62,255 nt of DNA from Chloroflexota bacterium (GTDB lineage: Bacteria; Chloroflexota; Dehalococcoidia; Lucifugimonadales; UBA3495), in contig JACZUF010000015.1 of the NCBI GenBank assembly GCA_022573285.1, positions 1 through 62,255 on the forward strand, read 5' to 3'. The notes below the pieces were generated by a model that ran no database searches, was not told the DNA's origin, and saw only the letters and a program-made list of their open reading frames with translations. Positions 40,012 to 49,295 of this stretch are shown in pieces; position 1 is the first letter of the stretch, and each line of letters starts with the position of its first letter. The translations under genes and the position numbers were made by a program.

Positions 40012-41706
40012 TTGTCCACCGAAAACGCTATCAAAGACGCGATCGACGCCCTGCTCAGGGCCAGGCCGGGGTTCTGGTCCAGGACGTCCTACGGTGTCAC
40101 CCGTTCATTGGCCCCCATCCCGGCGTTGTTGGACCGGAACGCCTATTCCATCGAGACCTCCCGGACCCGGATACTGCTCATAGGCGGGCTGTCCGGTGAC
40201 AAGGCCGACGTGGACCTGGCGCTCCACGCATTGGAGTTGTTCGCCGGCGGCGGCGACGCACTGTCCCTGCGCATCGCCCTCAGCGCCGTGCCCTGCGCCA
40301 ATCCCGATGGCCTTCGTCTGAACGTTGCGCCTGGCAACGGCGCGGGCGGCAATCCCTCCGGTGTCTATCCCCCCGAGGGCAAGTTCTACTACGACCCGGA
40401 AGATCCGGAAAAGCGCTATCTGTGGCGGTGGGTCTGTTTTCAAGCGCCCGATTTGGTTTTGGAGTTGCAGGTGGGCGGCTCGGTTAGATGGGAATACAAC
40501 CAGGCTGCCCAAGGCCTAGCGCCGGGACTTGGCGGCAGAATTATCTCGGGTGAACAGGGGCTCTTGGCTGCCCTGGGCTCCGGCCACCCCGACGGTCTGG
40601 GAACCATGCCGGGACTGCGCCTCACGGCCTCGGATGAGCAGTTGCCCCGGGAGCTGAGCCGTTTGTTCAGCATGCTGCGCCAGTTGGAGGTGCTGTCCAA
40701 GTCGGAGGCGCGGAAAGCCCTGGACACCCGCCGCGGCCGGCCCAAGACGGAGATCGCCAAGGTCCTGGCAACGGCTTACGGCCATACCTTTGACCCCATC
40801 GTATATACGCAGGGGGTGCCCATCAGCGGCCGCCTCCGGCTCCACCAGTTGGAACCAGAGGGAGAGGACCCGGCGCCGGACATCGCCCGGCTGATCGAGG
40901 CCTTCATCGAGGGTGGCCTGCCCCAAGACCTGGCCCCATCGGCGCTGGCGTCGGTTGTCTGGGCGGACGAATTGGCCGACGCCACCGGCGACGCACGCTA
41001 CAACGGGCTGGTCATCGACGCCGCGGACCGGTTCCAGCCGACGGGCCAAGGCAGCGCGCCCCAGCCCTGCGACCCGGATTTCCGCACCGAAGACATGTTC
41101 ATGAGCGGCGCTATTCTGGGACGGGCATTCAAGCTGACCGGGGACACGAAGTACGCTGACATCCTGGCCAATTTCCTGTTGGCCGGAAAGATTCAGCAGG
41201 ACCATGGCCTGTTCTGGCATTGCCGCTCCGCAGCCTACTATTGGGGCCGGGGCAACGGCTTCGCCGCCATGGGCTTGGCCGAAGCCCTGACCTACCTGCC
41301 GGAAGACCATGCCCAACGTCCGGCAATATCGGCGATGTACGGGCGTCTCATGGAATCGTTGCGCCGCCTGCAACACCCGTCGGGGCTGTTGCCCCAGGTG
41401 TTGGACTTCCCCGGATCGTATCTGGAGTTCACCGCGACCTGCATGATGGGCTACGCCATGGCCCGCGGCCTCCGTCTGGGGTTCCTCCCGGCCGATTTCC
41501 GGGAGACTGTGGACCTGGCCTGGCAGGCGGTGGCGGAACGGACCGACGACGTCGGAAACGTGGTGGACGGTTGCGCCAGCACGGGAGTGCAGAACAACGT
41601 CCGTGAATACCTGGACCGCCCCGCCATATTCGGTTTTGACGACCGCAGCGGCGGAATGGCCCTCTGGTTCGCCGTGGAGATGGAGCGGCTCGACCGGGGG
41701 GTCTGA
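40012..41706 (+). CDS. Two-domain protein: M14-like N-terminus fused to a GH105/GH88-like domain
   Basis: The 564-residue protein has two parts. Residues about 1-240 resemble M14 carboxypeptidase/deacylase domains (RILLIGGLSGDKADVDLAL and AVPCANPDGL). The usual zinc ligands look replaced (GGLSGDK where HxxE is expected, LELQVGG where xLH is expected). Residues about 295-564 resemble unsaturated-glycan hydrolases (GH105): EDMFMSGAILGRAFKLTGD, LFWHCRSAAYYWGRGNGFAAMGLAEAL (core WGRGNGF) and SYLEFTATCMMGYAMARGLRLG. TTG start five bases after GGAAGG. No signal peptide. The glycan hydrolase half looks able to act; the M14-like half looks degenerate. Confidence 0.72.
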   Translation: MSTENAIKDAIDALLRARPGFWSRTSYGVTRSLAPIPALLDRNAYSIETSRTRILLIGGLSGDKADVDLALHALELFAGGGDALSLRIALSAVPCANPDGLRLNVAPGNGAGGNPSGVYPPEGKFYYDPEDPEKRYLWRWVCFQAPDLVLELQVGGSVRWEYNQAAQGLAPGLGGRIISGEQGLLAALGSGHPDGLGTMPGLRLTASDEQLPRELSRLFSMLRQLEVLSKSEARKALDTRRGRPKTEIAKVLATAYGHTFDPIVYTQGVPISGRLRLHQLEPEGEDPAPDIARLIEAFIEGGLPQDLAPSALASVVWADELADATGDARYNGLVIDAADRFQPTGQGSAPQPCDPDFRTEDMFMSGAILGRAFKLTGDTKYADILANFLLAGKIQQDHGLFWHCRSAAYYWGRGNGFAAMGLAEALTYLPEDHAQRPAISAMYGRLMESLRRLQHPSGLLPQVLDFPGSYLEFTATCMMGYAMARGLRLGFLPADFRETVDLAWQAVAERTDDVGNVVDGCASTGVQNNVREYLDRPAIFGFDDRSGGMALWFAVEMERLDRGV

Positions 41707-41711
41707 CGGGA

Positions 41712-41773
41712 ATCTGACCCAGAAATACCAGAAATGCCGGGTATCTGACCCAGAATTACCAGAGATGTCTGGT
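41712..41773. repeat. 31-bp tandem duplication
   Basis: Two 31-base units (41712-41742 and 41743-41773) both begin ATCTGACCCAGAA and share TACCAGA and the ending GGT. They differ at several positions. They lie just after the GH105-like stop. A slippage product or weak terminator-like element; no function is evident. Confidence 0.7.
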
Positions 41774-41832
41774 ATGTTGGGCTGACCCGGTCCGGCTTGG
41801 AGTTACAACTGGACCGCTTATGCTAGGGGAGG

Positions 41833-42630
41833 TCAGCCGAAGAAATCACGGACCAGCCCCACAAATTCCCCGGTCTTTTCCAATTCGGGATGGTGGCCGC
41901 AGCCGGACAGTATCTCCAAGCGGGAGCCCTTAATCGCCTGCTGATACGCCTCGCCGGCGCTGGTGGGTATCACCGCGTCCTGCTCGCCCCAGACCAAGAG
42001 GGTCGGCAGGTCCTTTAACCGGCCCAACAAATGGGGCAGGGCCGGGTGGTACATGTAGGGACGCCAAGTTAGGCGGCAGGCTTCTTCTCTGGCGGCCTCC
42101 CAGAGTTCCACCTGGTCGGCGCTGGGTTCTTCGGGGCAGATGGAAGGGTATTCCGGGGTCGAGCCGGGGTCGAGAAAACTCGCTTCCAGGTACTCTTTAG
42201 CGACGACCAAGAACATGTCGAGAATCTCGCCCGTGGGAGGTTTGATGCCGGCCGGGGAGACCAGGACCATCTTGTTGAATGTCTGGGGGGATTGGCAGGC
42301 CATCTCCGCCGCGAGCCAACCGCCCAAGGAGAATCCCAAAACGTTGACCCGTTCCAGACCCAATTCCTCGATGGCCCGCAGGTACCAACTGGCCAGGTCG
42401 CGGACGCTCATGATCCATTCCAGACGCTCCGTGATGCCGAACCCCGGATGGGCCGGCATGTGGAGAGTGAAGCCGCTGGCCAATTCTTCCGCGAACCGGA
42501 GAGGGGCCGTTCGCCCCATCTCATCGTGCAGCACCAGTAGGGGGTGGCCGCTGCCGCCCTTGACGATATGGAGATTGGCGCCGCCAACCCGAGTTGTTCC
42601 TTCCGTCCAAGTTAAGGAACTGGTGGACAT
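41833..42630 (-). CDS. Alpha/beta hydrolase
   Basis: The 265-residue hydrolase has LLVLHDEMGRT (oxyanion region), the nucleophile elbow VLGFSLGGWLAAEMA and LVWGEQDAVIPTSAGEAY for the acid residue. The catalytic His is in LSGCGHHPELEKTGEFVGLV. The acid-Ser-His triad is complete. AGGAG precedes the ATG, and a promoter lies at 42683-42712. The lid region is not diagnostic, so esterase, lactonase or C-C hydrolase activity cannot be told apart. Convergent with the GH105-like gene. Confidence 0.92.
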   Translation of the reverse strand: MSTSSLTWTEGTTRVGGANLHIVKGGSGHPLLVLHDEMGRTAPLRFAEELASGFTLHMPAHPGFGITERLEWIMSVRDLASWYLRAIEELGLERVNVLGFSLGGWLAAEMACQSPQTFNKMVLVSPAGIKPPTGEILDMFLVVAKEYLEASFLDPGSTPEYPSICPEEPSADQVELWEAAREEACRLTWRPYMYHPALPHLLGRLKDLPTLLVWGEQDAVIPTSAGEAYQQAIKGSRLEILSGCGHHPELEKTGEFVGLVRDFFG

Positions 42631-42682
42631 TGATATGCTCCTGTTGATGGTTATTTGACCGGCCTATAGGCTGGACGCTCTG

Positions 42683-42712
42683 ATTTTGTGTCGTCCCAGC
42701 AGGGATTGTCAA
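42683..42712 (-). promoter_or_regulatory. Promoter of the alpha/beta hydrolase
   Basis: On the minus strand, TTGACA (42712-42707), 18 bases, CAAAAT (42688-42683). The -35 is consensus and the -10 is weaker. Confidence 0.5.
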
Positions 42713-42918
42713 CCGGCTGAAGAGAACAATGCTTTCTCCTCGGCGGCGGCCCGAAAAATCTATAATAGTCCATCTTCCGGTCTGTATAGGACCTAACGCA
42801 ACCGATGGATGCTTTCGGTTGTGAGGTGTCTGCGGTAGTATTCCGAACGTGTTTCCAATCCTGTAGTCGGGTTGCGCCGCTCAATCCCATGGTTGGGTGG
42901 GCTGGCGCGTGTGGATAG

Positions 42919-45066
42919 ATGACGGAGAAGCCCGCATCGGACCGGCTGGAGAAAAATGGCCGGTTCGGGTCAGTGGCCAACTCCGGCCAGAGGCCGACCC
43001 CGACGCGTCGGGGGATGAAATCGGACCTGGTCAAATTTGCCCTTCTTCCCCTGCTTATGCTGGGAGGTCTATTCGCCGGGCTGGTCGTCTCCGGGGTGCT
43101 TCCGCTGACGCCGTCACCGGACAAAAACGGGGTTTTGGAGGCCCTGTTCCTCGGCCCGGTTGGGGTTGTCATAACCGGCAAAGACCCCGTGAAGCTGCGC
43201 TCCGAGGATGGCCAGGTGACGATTGCCATCGCCGCGGGGTCTGTCTCTTTCCCCGTGCTGCTCAGTTACCAGGAATCAGATTCGTCCGGTACCCCCAGTC
43301 TGCCTCACGGCTACCTGAGCACCGGGCGGTTCTTCGAGTTGTCGGCACAACCGGAAAGGGCTGCCGATGGCCCGGTCAAGTTTCAGCAGATGCTCTCCAT
43401 CACCGTTGGCATCGGGCCGGACGACCTGGCGTTGGCTGGAAACGACTACTCCCGCTTCGCGCTCCAACATTTTCTTGAGCAGGAACAGTCCTGGGATGTG
43501 TTGAAGACGACCGCCGATCCGGCCAACTCCACCATTGTGGCCTGGGTTGACAACCTGAGCCGGTTTGCCCTCACCGTCGGCCCCGGCGCCGATGTTGATC
43601 CTCTGGCCGGACCGCAGGTGGCTGAATCCCCGGCCCCGGCGGTCACCGCAGCCCCAGAGCAGAGCGCGGCAATCTCGTCGGCCGCAACCCCCATCCCAGT
43701 GCCCACCGCGACTGCATTGTCGGCTCCAATTACGGTACCGCCGGTCACCGCAGCCCCCGAGCAGAGTGTGGTGATCTCGCCGACTGCATCCCCCATTCCA
43801 GTGGCCACCGCCACCGCGTTGCCGACGCCGGTCTCGGTGCCGGCGCCCTCACCCACCCCCGGACTGACGGCTACCCCCGGACCGGCGGCAATCAAACTGC
43901 ATGGCTACCGGCTGTACATCAATGGCGTGGCATTGCAACCGGGCCAGACCAACTTCGCCATCGCCAACGGCAAGGTGGTCCTGTCTTGGCCGCCTGACGA
44001 TGACGGCACCTATCCCCCCGACTCCACTGTTCCGGTGCTCGTGGTGCCGGCGGCCCCCGGAGCAATGGTGATGCTGGCTGGGTTCCGTACCCAAAGCGGG
44101 CAGACGGGTTACGTTTACATGAATCTCGATAGATACGTGTCGGTGTTAATCTCAAGCCCTGTCGCCACACCCACGCCGACTCCCAGGCCGTCGCCAACCC
44201 CAGCAGCCACCCCAGGTCCCAGTCCGACACCTGCTCCAGGGTCAACACCCACGCCCACGCCCCTTCCCTATGCCGCCGGAGGCCGGGTAGCGTTTCAGTC
44301 CGACCGGAGCGGGAACTTCGAGGTCATGATTATGGGTTCGGACGGTTACAACCCAGTGAATCTCACCAACAATCCGGCGTCCGACGCGGAGCCCTCGTGG
44401 TGCGGTGGCGATTCTCTGGCCTTCGCCTCGGACCGGGATGGCAATTGGGAGATCTATATCATGTCATCGGACGGGACCAATCAGACCAGGCTCACCGATG
44501 GACCCGCTGCCGACAATTCGCCGGACTGCTCTCCCTCCGGAGACCGGATCGCCTATACCTCGGCAAGAGATGGAAACGACGAGATATACGTGATGAACGC
44601 CGACGGTTCGAACCAACAGCGATTGACCACGGCGGGCGCAGCGGACAACTATCCGGCCTGGTCTCCCGACGGCTCCAAGATCGCTTTCGTTTCGGACCGC
44701 GACGGCAACAGCGAGATCTACCTGATGAACGCCGACGGCACCGGAGTGGTGAATCTGACCAATGATGCCGGAGGGGACACCGGTCCGGCCTGGTCGCCCG
44801 GCGGCGGCAAGATCGCGTTCGCCTCCAACCGCAACGGCTCTTGGGAGATTTACCTGATGAACTCGGATGGCTCGGGCGCATACCCTCTGACCGCCAACGC
44901 GGCCGTCGATGGTGCCCCCAGTTGGAACGCGGCTGGTTCTCAGATCGTGTTTCACAGCAACCGCGATGGCAACGACGAGGTCTACCGGATGAGCTCTGAC
45001 GGTTCCTTTCAGACCAACTTGACCAACCATGCCTCTGCCGACAGGGCTGCTGATTGGGAGCGGTGA
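42919..45066 (+). CDS. Membrane-anchored TolB-like beta-propeller protein with a Pro/Thr stalk
   Basis: The 715 residues have a basic N-terminus and one membrane segment (about 38-60, KFALLPLLMLGGLFAGLVV). Then comes a globular domain (about 70-230), a Pro/Thr/Ala-rich stalk (about 234-324) with repeated PVTAAPEQS and PIPVxTATAL units, a small beta domain (about 325-412) and a second Pro/Thr stretch. Finally there are six PD40-type propeller blades (about 452-715), each with a SDRDGNxEIYxMNxDGT core. The propeller probably sits outside the cell. Start ATG 42919 is uncertain; ATG 43015 is possible. Function is unknown; ligand binding is plausible. Confidence 0.88.
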   Translation: MTEKPASDRLEKNGRFGSVANSGQRPTPTRRGMKSDLVKFALLPLLMLGGLFAGLVVSGVLPLTPSPDKNGVLEALFLGPVGVVITGKDPVKLRSEDGQVTIAIAAGSVSFPVLLSYQESDSSGTPSLPHGYLSTGRFFELSAQPERAADGPVKFQQMLSITVGIGPDDLALAGNDYSRFALQHFLEQEQSWDVLKTTADPANSTIVAWVDNLSRFALTVGPGADVDPLAGPQVAESPAPAVTAAPEQSAAISSAATPIPVPTATALSAPITVPPVTAAPEQSVVISPTASPIPVATATALPTPVSVPAPSPTPGLTATPGPAAIKLHGYRLYINGVALQPGQTNFAIANGKVVLSWPPDDDGTYPPDSTVPVLVVPAAPGAMVMLAGFRTQSGQTGYVYMNLDRYVSVLISSPVATPTPTPRPSPTPAATPGPSPTPAPGSTPTPTPLPYAAGGRVAFQSDRSGNFEVMIMGSDGYNPVNLTNNPASDAEPSWCGGDSLAFASDRDGNWEIYIMSSDGTNQTRLTDGPAADNSPDCSPSGDRIAYTSARDGNDEIYVMNADGSNQQRLTTAGAADNYPAWSPDGSKIAFVSDRDGNSEIYLMNADGTGVVNLTNDAGGDTGPAWSPGGGKIAFASNRNGSWEIYLMNSDGSGAYPLTANAAVDGAPSWNAAGSQIVFHSNRDGNDEVYRMSSDGSFQTNLTNHASADRAADWER

Positions 45067-45203
45067 CCGGCAGCTAGCCCAGTAAGATTTGTATATTGTC
45101 AGGCTTGGTGGCAGAATTGCCGGACTCGCCGCTCCAGACCCGGGCTCAACGGCTCGAGCATCGAAGGGCGGCGGCGTCAATCCCGCGAATCAGGAGGACC
45201 GAC

Positions 45204-45959
45204 GTGCCGTCAATCAGAGTTAACGGGGCCAAGCAAAAACTGCGAAATGGCGAGGTGGTCACCACCATCTCCGGACTGCAGAACAGCGATATCATCGATT
45301 TCCTGGGGCCGGTCGGTTTCGACGCAGCATGGATCGAATGCGAGCACGGGCCGGTGGACTGGGACGCTTTGGGCGACATGACCAGGGCCTGCGATCTGTG
45401 GGAGATGGCCTCCATCACCCGGGTCAACTCCAACGACCCAGGTCTGATTACCCGCACCCTCGACCGGGGCTCGATGGGTATCGTCGTGCCCCACGTTAAT
45501 TCACGGGAGGCCGCCGAGCAGGCTGCCCAGTCCGCCAAATACGCCCCATTGGGGTACCGGGGAATGTTCGGTGGGCGTCAGTCGTTCGGGGTCGGCGATT
45601 ACTTCCATCAAGCCAACGACCAGACGATGGTCATCGTGCTACTTGAAGAGGTGGAGGCCCTGGCCAACCTCGACGAGATCCTGACCGTACCGGACATCGA
45701 TGTGTTCTTCGTTGCTCCGTCGGACCTTTCCCAGACCATGGGCCACATCGGCAATGCCGAACACCCAGAGGTCCAGAAGGCCATTGCTGACGCCATCGCG
45801 AAGATAACCGCGGCCGGGAAGGCGGCGGGAACACTGGTGAACGACGGAAACCTGGAAGCCTACGTCCAAAAGGGAGTCACCTTCTTGATGACTTCATGGA
45901 ACGCTTGGGTGGCCAGGGGCGCAGCCGAATTCGTGAAGAAGGCCGCCGCCGCCCGGTAA
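45204..45959 (+). CDS. HpcH/HpaI-family aldolase
   Basis: The 251-residue (beta/alpha)8 protein starts at GTG 45204, seven bases after AGGAGG. It shows ISGLQNSDIIDFLGPVGFDAAWIECEHGPVDW (core WIECEHGP), RTLDRGSMGIVVPHVNSREAA and VLLEEVEALANLDEIL, whose Glu binds metal. VDVFFVAPSDLSQTMGHIG follows, read here as IDVFFVAPSDLSQTMG. These divalent-metal aldolases cleave 2-keto-3-deoxy acids to pyruvate and an aldehyde. The exact substrate is unknown. The frame open upstream to 45096 lacks homology. Confidence 0.9.
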   Translation: MPSIRVNGAKQKLRNGEVVTTISGLQNSDIIDFLGPVGFDAAWIECEHGPVDWDALGDMTRACDLWEMASITRVNSNDPGLITRTLDRGSMGIVVPHVNSREAAEQAAQSAKYAPLGYRGMFGGRQSFGVGDYFHQANDQTMVIVLLEEVEALANLDEILTVPDIDVFFVAPSDLSQTMGHIGNAEHPEVQKAIADAIAKITAAGKAAGTLVNDGNLEAYVQKGVTFLMTSWNAWVARGAAEFVKKAAAAR

Positions 45960-46011
45960 TAAAACGTTCGCCCAATGCGTTCGCCCGAGGTGTTTGGGTG
46001 ATGCGTTCGGG

Positions 46012-47301
46012 CTATGGGGCGGGAGGCCGGGTCGAGTCTCTGGATTCAGGCTCGCGTCCGGTCGTCTTTAGCGGCATCAATAGTAATGCGCCAACGAGGA
46101 ACAGCGCCGCTGAGCCGGCGATCATCACTTGGTATCCAAGGTCCCCGGAGATGCGGTTTAGGGCGTCGATCCCAGGCCCCAGTAACTTGGCCGTGGCCGC
46201 GCCGCCGATGGTCGCCAGGTTCACGATGCCCATGTGAAGTCCCGCATGGCTCTCGTCCGCCAATTCGTTGGCCAACGCCCAGTTCGCGCTCATCAGAGTG
46301 CCCACGGAGGCGCCGATCACGCTGGCAATAACCAATACCTGCGTGGAATCGTCGGCCGTCAACAGCCACAGGGAGCTGATGGCGGCGCCGATGGCTCCCA
46401 CCATGACCACCGGCTTCCGGCCCACCCGGTCCGAAACCCATCCTGAGATATATACCGCGATGGCCAAGGCCCCGGCGATCGCCAAGATCATGCGTCCCAG
46501 CGCCTCGGCCGGGTTGTCCAATCCGACCGAATCCCGGAGAAAGAACAACCCGTAGGTCTGGAACGATGCTATCGCCGTGATCATCAACAGCCGGGACGCC
46601 AGAAACAGGCCTAGCTGGGGGTTCATCAACGAACGGAAAGACGGTTCGACGTCGCGGCGCTGGGAATTTAAGGGGGAGGTTAATTCCCGGCGGGAGACCT
46701 GGACCGACGTGATAGAGATGGCGATGATCAGGGCAAAGGCCAAGATACCCAGAGTCAACCATTGCCAGTCGAGGGATGACCCGGTCTTGCCGATCAATGC
46801 GCCGGTGACGGCGATCATCGCCGCTCCGCCCGCCGCGTCGGACATGATCTTCATCGACGAAGCCATGCCAATCCGGTTCAGCGGCACGCAGTCCCGGATC
46901 AGCGCCAATCCGGGCCCGTAGGCGATATTCACGTTGGCCTGTATGTAGATCCAGACCCCGAAAAGGACCGCGAAGTTGGGCGCGAGCCGCACCCCGATGA
47001 GGCCGATTGCCGCGAAGACCGAGCCCCAGAGGATGAAAGGGACCCGCCGGCCCAAAGGGGATTGTGTGCGGTCGCTGATGCGTCCAATGGCCGGTTGCAC
47101 CAGGGCGGCCATGAGCAAACCGCTGAATCCCAGTACCGCCAAATAGGTGTTCTTGAGCTCTTCCGGAGCTACCGTCAACACGATGACCGGAAGGATCACC
47201 GTGTCCATCCCCAGGATGAATCCAGTGATCCCGAAGCTGAATGAATTGAGCTTCAGGAGATCCCAATTGCTCCAGTTCTCAACTGACGAACCTTGGGCCA
47301 T
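46012..47301 (-). CDS. MFS transporter
   Basis: The 429-residue membrane protein has about twelve hydrophobic segments. An early loop carries PAIGRISDRTQSPLGRRVPFILWG, a glycoside-pentoside-hexuronide (GPH)-like form of the MFS motif A. The second-half repeat is ISGWVSDRVGRKPVVMVGA. It probably carries a sugar or organic acid by cation symport. Convergent with the HpcH/HpaI aldolase gene, so a shared substrate is possible but not shown. ATG start. Confidence 0.88.
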   Translation of the reverse strand: MAQGSSVENWSNWDLLKLNSFSFGITGFILGMDTVILPVIVLTVAPEELKNTYLAVLGFSGLLMAALVQPAIGRISDRTQSPLGRRVPFILWGSVFAAIGLIGVRLAPNFAVLFGVWIYIQANVNIAYGPGLALIRDCVPLNRIGMASSMKIMSDAAGGAAMIAVTGALIGKTGSSLDWQWLTLGILAFALIIAISITSVQVSRRELTSPLNSQRRDVEPSFRSLMNPQLGLFLASRLLMITAIASFQTYGLFFLRDSVGLDNPAEALGRMILAIAGALAIAVYISGWVSDRVGRKPVVMVGAIGAAISSLWLLTADDSTQVLVIASVIGASVGTLMSANWALANELADESHAGLHMGIVNLATIGGAATAKLLGPGIDALNRISGDLGYQVMIAGSAALFLVGALLLMPLKTTGREPESRDSTRPPAP

Positions 47302-47536
47302 TCTCGGCGTCCGCCTAGTCCAAAATCAACTCGCCGCGTCCATCAACCGCCCCGCCTGGCTGTGGACCGTGGTCTATAATACATCAGCCTCCACACCTGA
47401 AACCCCGAATAGCAAAGCGGGCCGGATGGGTTTCGCAAGCCCATAGCCGCTGCTGAAGGGTGGTAAGGACCATGACCCCTTTTCACCGGACGCCAGGACC
47501 ACCCGGCGCCCGGACCGGAGAGAATCAGGACCGGCC

Positions 47537-48508
47537 ATGAAGATTTGCTCACTGCTTCCCAGCGGGACCGAGATATTATTTGCTCTAGGCCTGGGAGACC
47601 AGGTCGCCGGCGTGTCAGACCTGTGCGACTACCCGCCGGAAGCCCGGTCCAAGCCGGTGGTTAGCCGAAGCAAGGTCGACCCATCTGTTCTGTCCAGCGA
47701 TCAAGTCGAAGCCGCCATGGTCGAACTGCTGGCACGTGGCGAGAACCCATTCGAGTTGGACCAGGAATGGCTGGTGAGAGAGTCGCCCGACGTGATCCTG
47801 ACCCAGGACCTTTGCCACGTCTGCGAAGTGGACGCCGGCCAGGTGACGGGAGTCGTTGCGGGAATGGAGGTGCAGCCCCAGGTTGTGGTGCTGCAACCCA
47901 GGACCTTCGAAGAGGTGCTGGAGTCCTTCATGCAGGTGGGCCGGGCCTGCGGGGCCGAGGGGCAAGCGGCCCGGACGGTTGCTGCCATGCGGGAGCGGGT
48001 ACAGGCAGTCCAAGACAAGCTGCCACCGGTTGCCGAACGGCCGCGTGTGTTCTCTCTGGAGGGGATTAATCCCCTGGTCTTGGGCGGTCACTGGATACCC
48101 GACATGCTGGACCTGGCCGGTGGAAACCAGGATATGCTTGCTTCCGGCGGCTCGGCCATGAGGTTGGACTGGAATGAAGTCCGTGGCTATGACCCGGACA
48201 AGCTGTTCGTCGACCTATGCTCATCCGGCCTGGACAGAAGCCTCCGGGAAGCGCCGTGGCTGGAAACTCAGGAAGGTTGGCGGAGTCTCTCCGCGGTGAG
48301 AAACGGCGAGGTCTATCTGATCGACCATTCTTACTTCAGCCGTCCCGGCCCCAGGGTTATCGAGGGCCTGGAGATATTAGCCGAGTTAACCCATCCGAAG
48401 CTTTTCAAAGGCCTGGTGCCGCGTGGAGCCGTCGTCAAGCTGGACGCCCAACGCTACGCCGGTCGCACGGCCGGAGACCTCGCCGATTGCTTCGTCCCCT
48501 ACTCCTGA
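47537..48508 (+). CDS. BtuF-like cobalamin-binding protein without a signal peptide
   Basis: The 323 residues match the periplasmic-binding fold of BtuF/FhuD-type proteins. They open ICSLLPSGTEILFALGLGDQVAGVSDLCDYP, have SPDVILTQDLCHVC, then RPRVFSLEGINPLVLGGHWIPDMLDLAGG, and AVRNGEVYLIDHSYFSRPGPR near the end (cores given). No signal peptide or lipobox exists; the domain begins at residue 2. No permease or ATPase is adjacent. Similar cytoplasmic versions are annotated as cobalamin-binding proteins, so it may store or handle corrinoids. The ligand is unproven. Confidence 0.85.
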   Translation: MKICSLLPSGTEILFALGLGDQVAGVSDLCDYPPEARSKPVVSRSKVDPSVLSSDQVEAAMVELLARGENPFELDQEWLVRESPDVILTQDLCHVCEVDAGQVTGVVAGMEVQPQVVVLQPRTFEEVLESFMQVGRACGAEGQAARTVAAMRERVQAVQDKLPPVAERPRVFSLEGINPLVLGGHWIPDMLDLAGGNQDMLASGGSAMRLDWNEVRGYDPDKLFVDLCSSGLDRSLREAPWLETQEGWRSLSAVRNGEVYLIDHSYFSRPGPRVIEGLEILAELTHPKLFKGLVPRGAVVKLDAQRYAGRTAGDLADCFVPYS

Positions 48509-48521
48509 GACCACCTGTTTG

Positions 48522-48551
48522 CTGGCAGACAGATAATCGAGCGTATATAAT
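48522..48551 (+). promoter_or_regulatory. Possible promoter of the flavin reductase gene
   Basis: CTGGCA (48522-48527), 18 bases, TATAAT (48546-48551). The -10 is consensus and the -35 moderate. The start site would be near 48558, 36 bases before the GTG. Confidence 0.5.
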
Positions 48552-48593
48552 ATTGGCTATCTTCCCTATATCACTATTAGTGTAGGTATAGTC

Positions 48594-49079
48594 GTGTTTG
48601 ACGCAGACGAGTTCAGGTCGGCCCTTTCCCAATTCGCCACCGGCGTTACGGTGATAACCACCCTGGATGAAGAGGGGCAGCCCCACTCCATGACGGCCAA
48701 TGCCTTCTCCTCGATTTGCCTCGACCCGCCAACCATCTTGGTCTGCGTCGCCCACGGCACCCATACCCATGGTTACGTAGAAAATACCGGCCGCTTTGGG
48801 GTTAATATCCTGAAACAGCAACAGCAGGAGTTGGGCGCCTACTTCGCCAAAAGGCCGGAAGACCGCACCGATGACGTTGAATACCACTATTCGGAATCGG
48901 AAGACGGGGTTCCCGTTCTGGACGACTCGTTGGTGTTCTTTCGTTGCGAAGTGCTCGGCTCCCATGTGTACGGGGACCACACGATCTACGTCGGCGCGGT
49001 AAAAGAATTGCGCCGAAACGAGTCCGGCGCACCTTTGATGTTCTACGATAGCCGCTGGTACAACCCGGCAGAAGAGTAG
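48594..49079 (+). CDS. Flavin reductase family protein
   Basis: The 161-residue split-barrel protein shows FRSALSQFATGVTVITT and GQPHSMTANAFSSICLDPPTILVCV (FMN-binding core TANAFSS-DPP). It also has GRFGVNILKQQQQEL and LGSHVYGDHTIYVGAV. Such proteins reduce free FMN/FAD with NAD(P)H for two-component monooxygenases. GTG start. The LLM and DszC-like proteins in this window are possible partners, but none is adjacent. Single-gene unit. Confidence 0.92.
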   Translation: MFDADEFRSALSQFATGVTVITTLDEEGQPHSMTANAFSSICLDPPTILVCVAHGTHTHGYVENTGRFGVNILKQQQQELGAYFAKRPEDRTDDVEYHYSESEDGVPVLDDSLVFFRCEVLGSHVYGDHTIYVGAVKELRRNESGAPLMFYDSRWYNPAEE

Positions 49080-49143
49080 GCCGGAGTTACCACAACGGGC
49101 GGGTCCGTTAATTCAGGCTTGCCATAAATTGCTGAAGGCATTC

Positions 49144-49168
49144 GTAGGGGCAGGTTTCCAACCTGCCC
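49144..49168. repeat. GTAGGGGC palindromic repeat, copy 3
   Basis: GTAGGGGCAGGTTTCCAACCTGCCC is 25 bases; its first 15 and last 10 bases pair. The inner arm is CAGG/CCTG rather than CGGG/CCCG, a paired change from copy 2. Confidence 0.75.
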
Positions 49169-49264
49169 TTTTCTTTTGCCGCCGCGGTTGGCAAATCGAA
49201 GTGCCTGCCTGGAAGAGGCGCGCCGACGCACCAAGGCTCTGGCTGGCGGAAACACGGCTTACTA

Positions 49265-49295
49265 GTAGGAGTGCGGGTTTTAAACCCGCCCCTAC
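49265..49295. repeat. GTAGGGGC palindromic repeat, copy 4
   Basis: A 31-base copy: GTAGGAGTGCGGGTTT pairing with AAACCCGCCCCTAC, with mismatches in the left outer arm. Inner arm as in copy 2. Confidence 0.75.
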
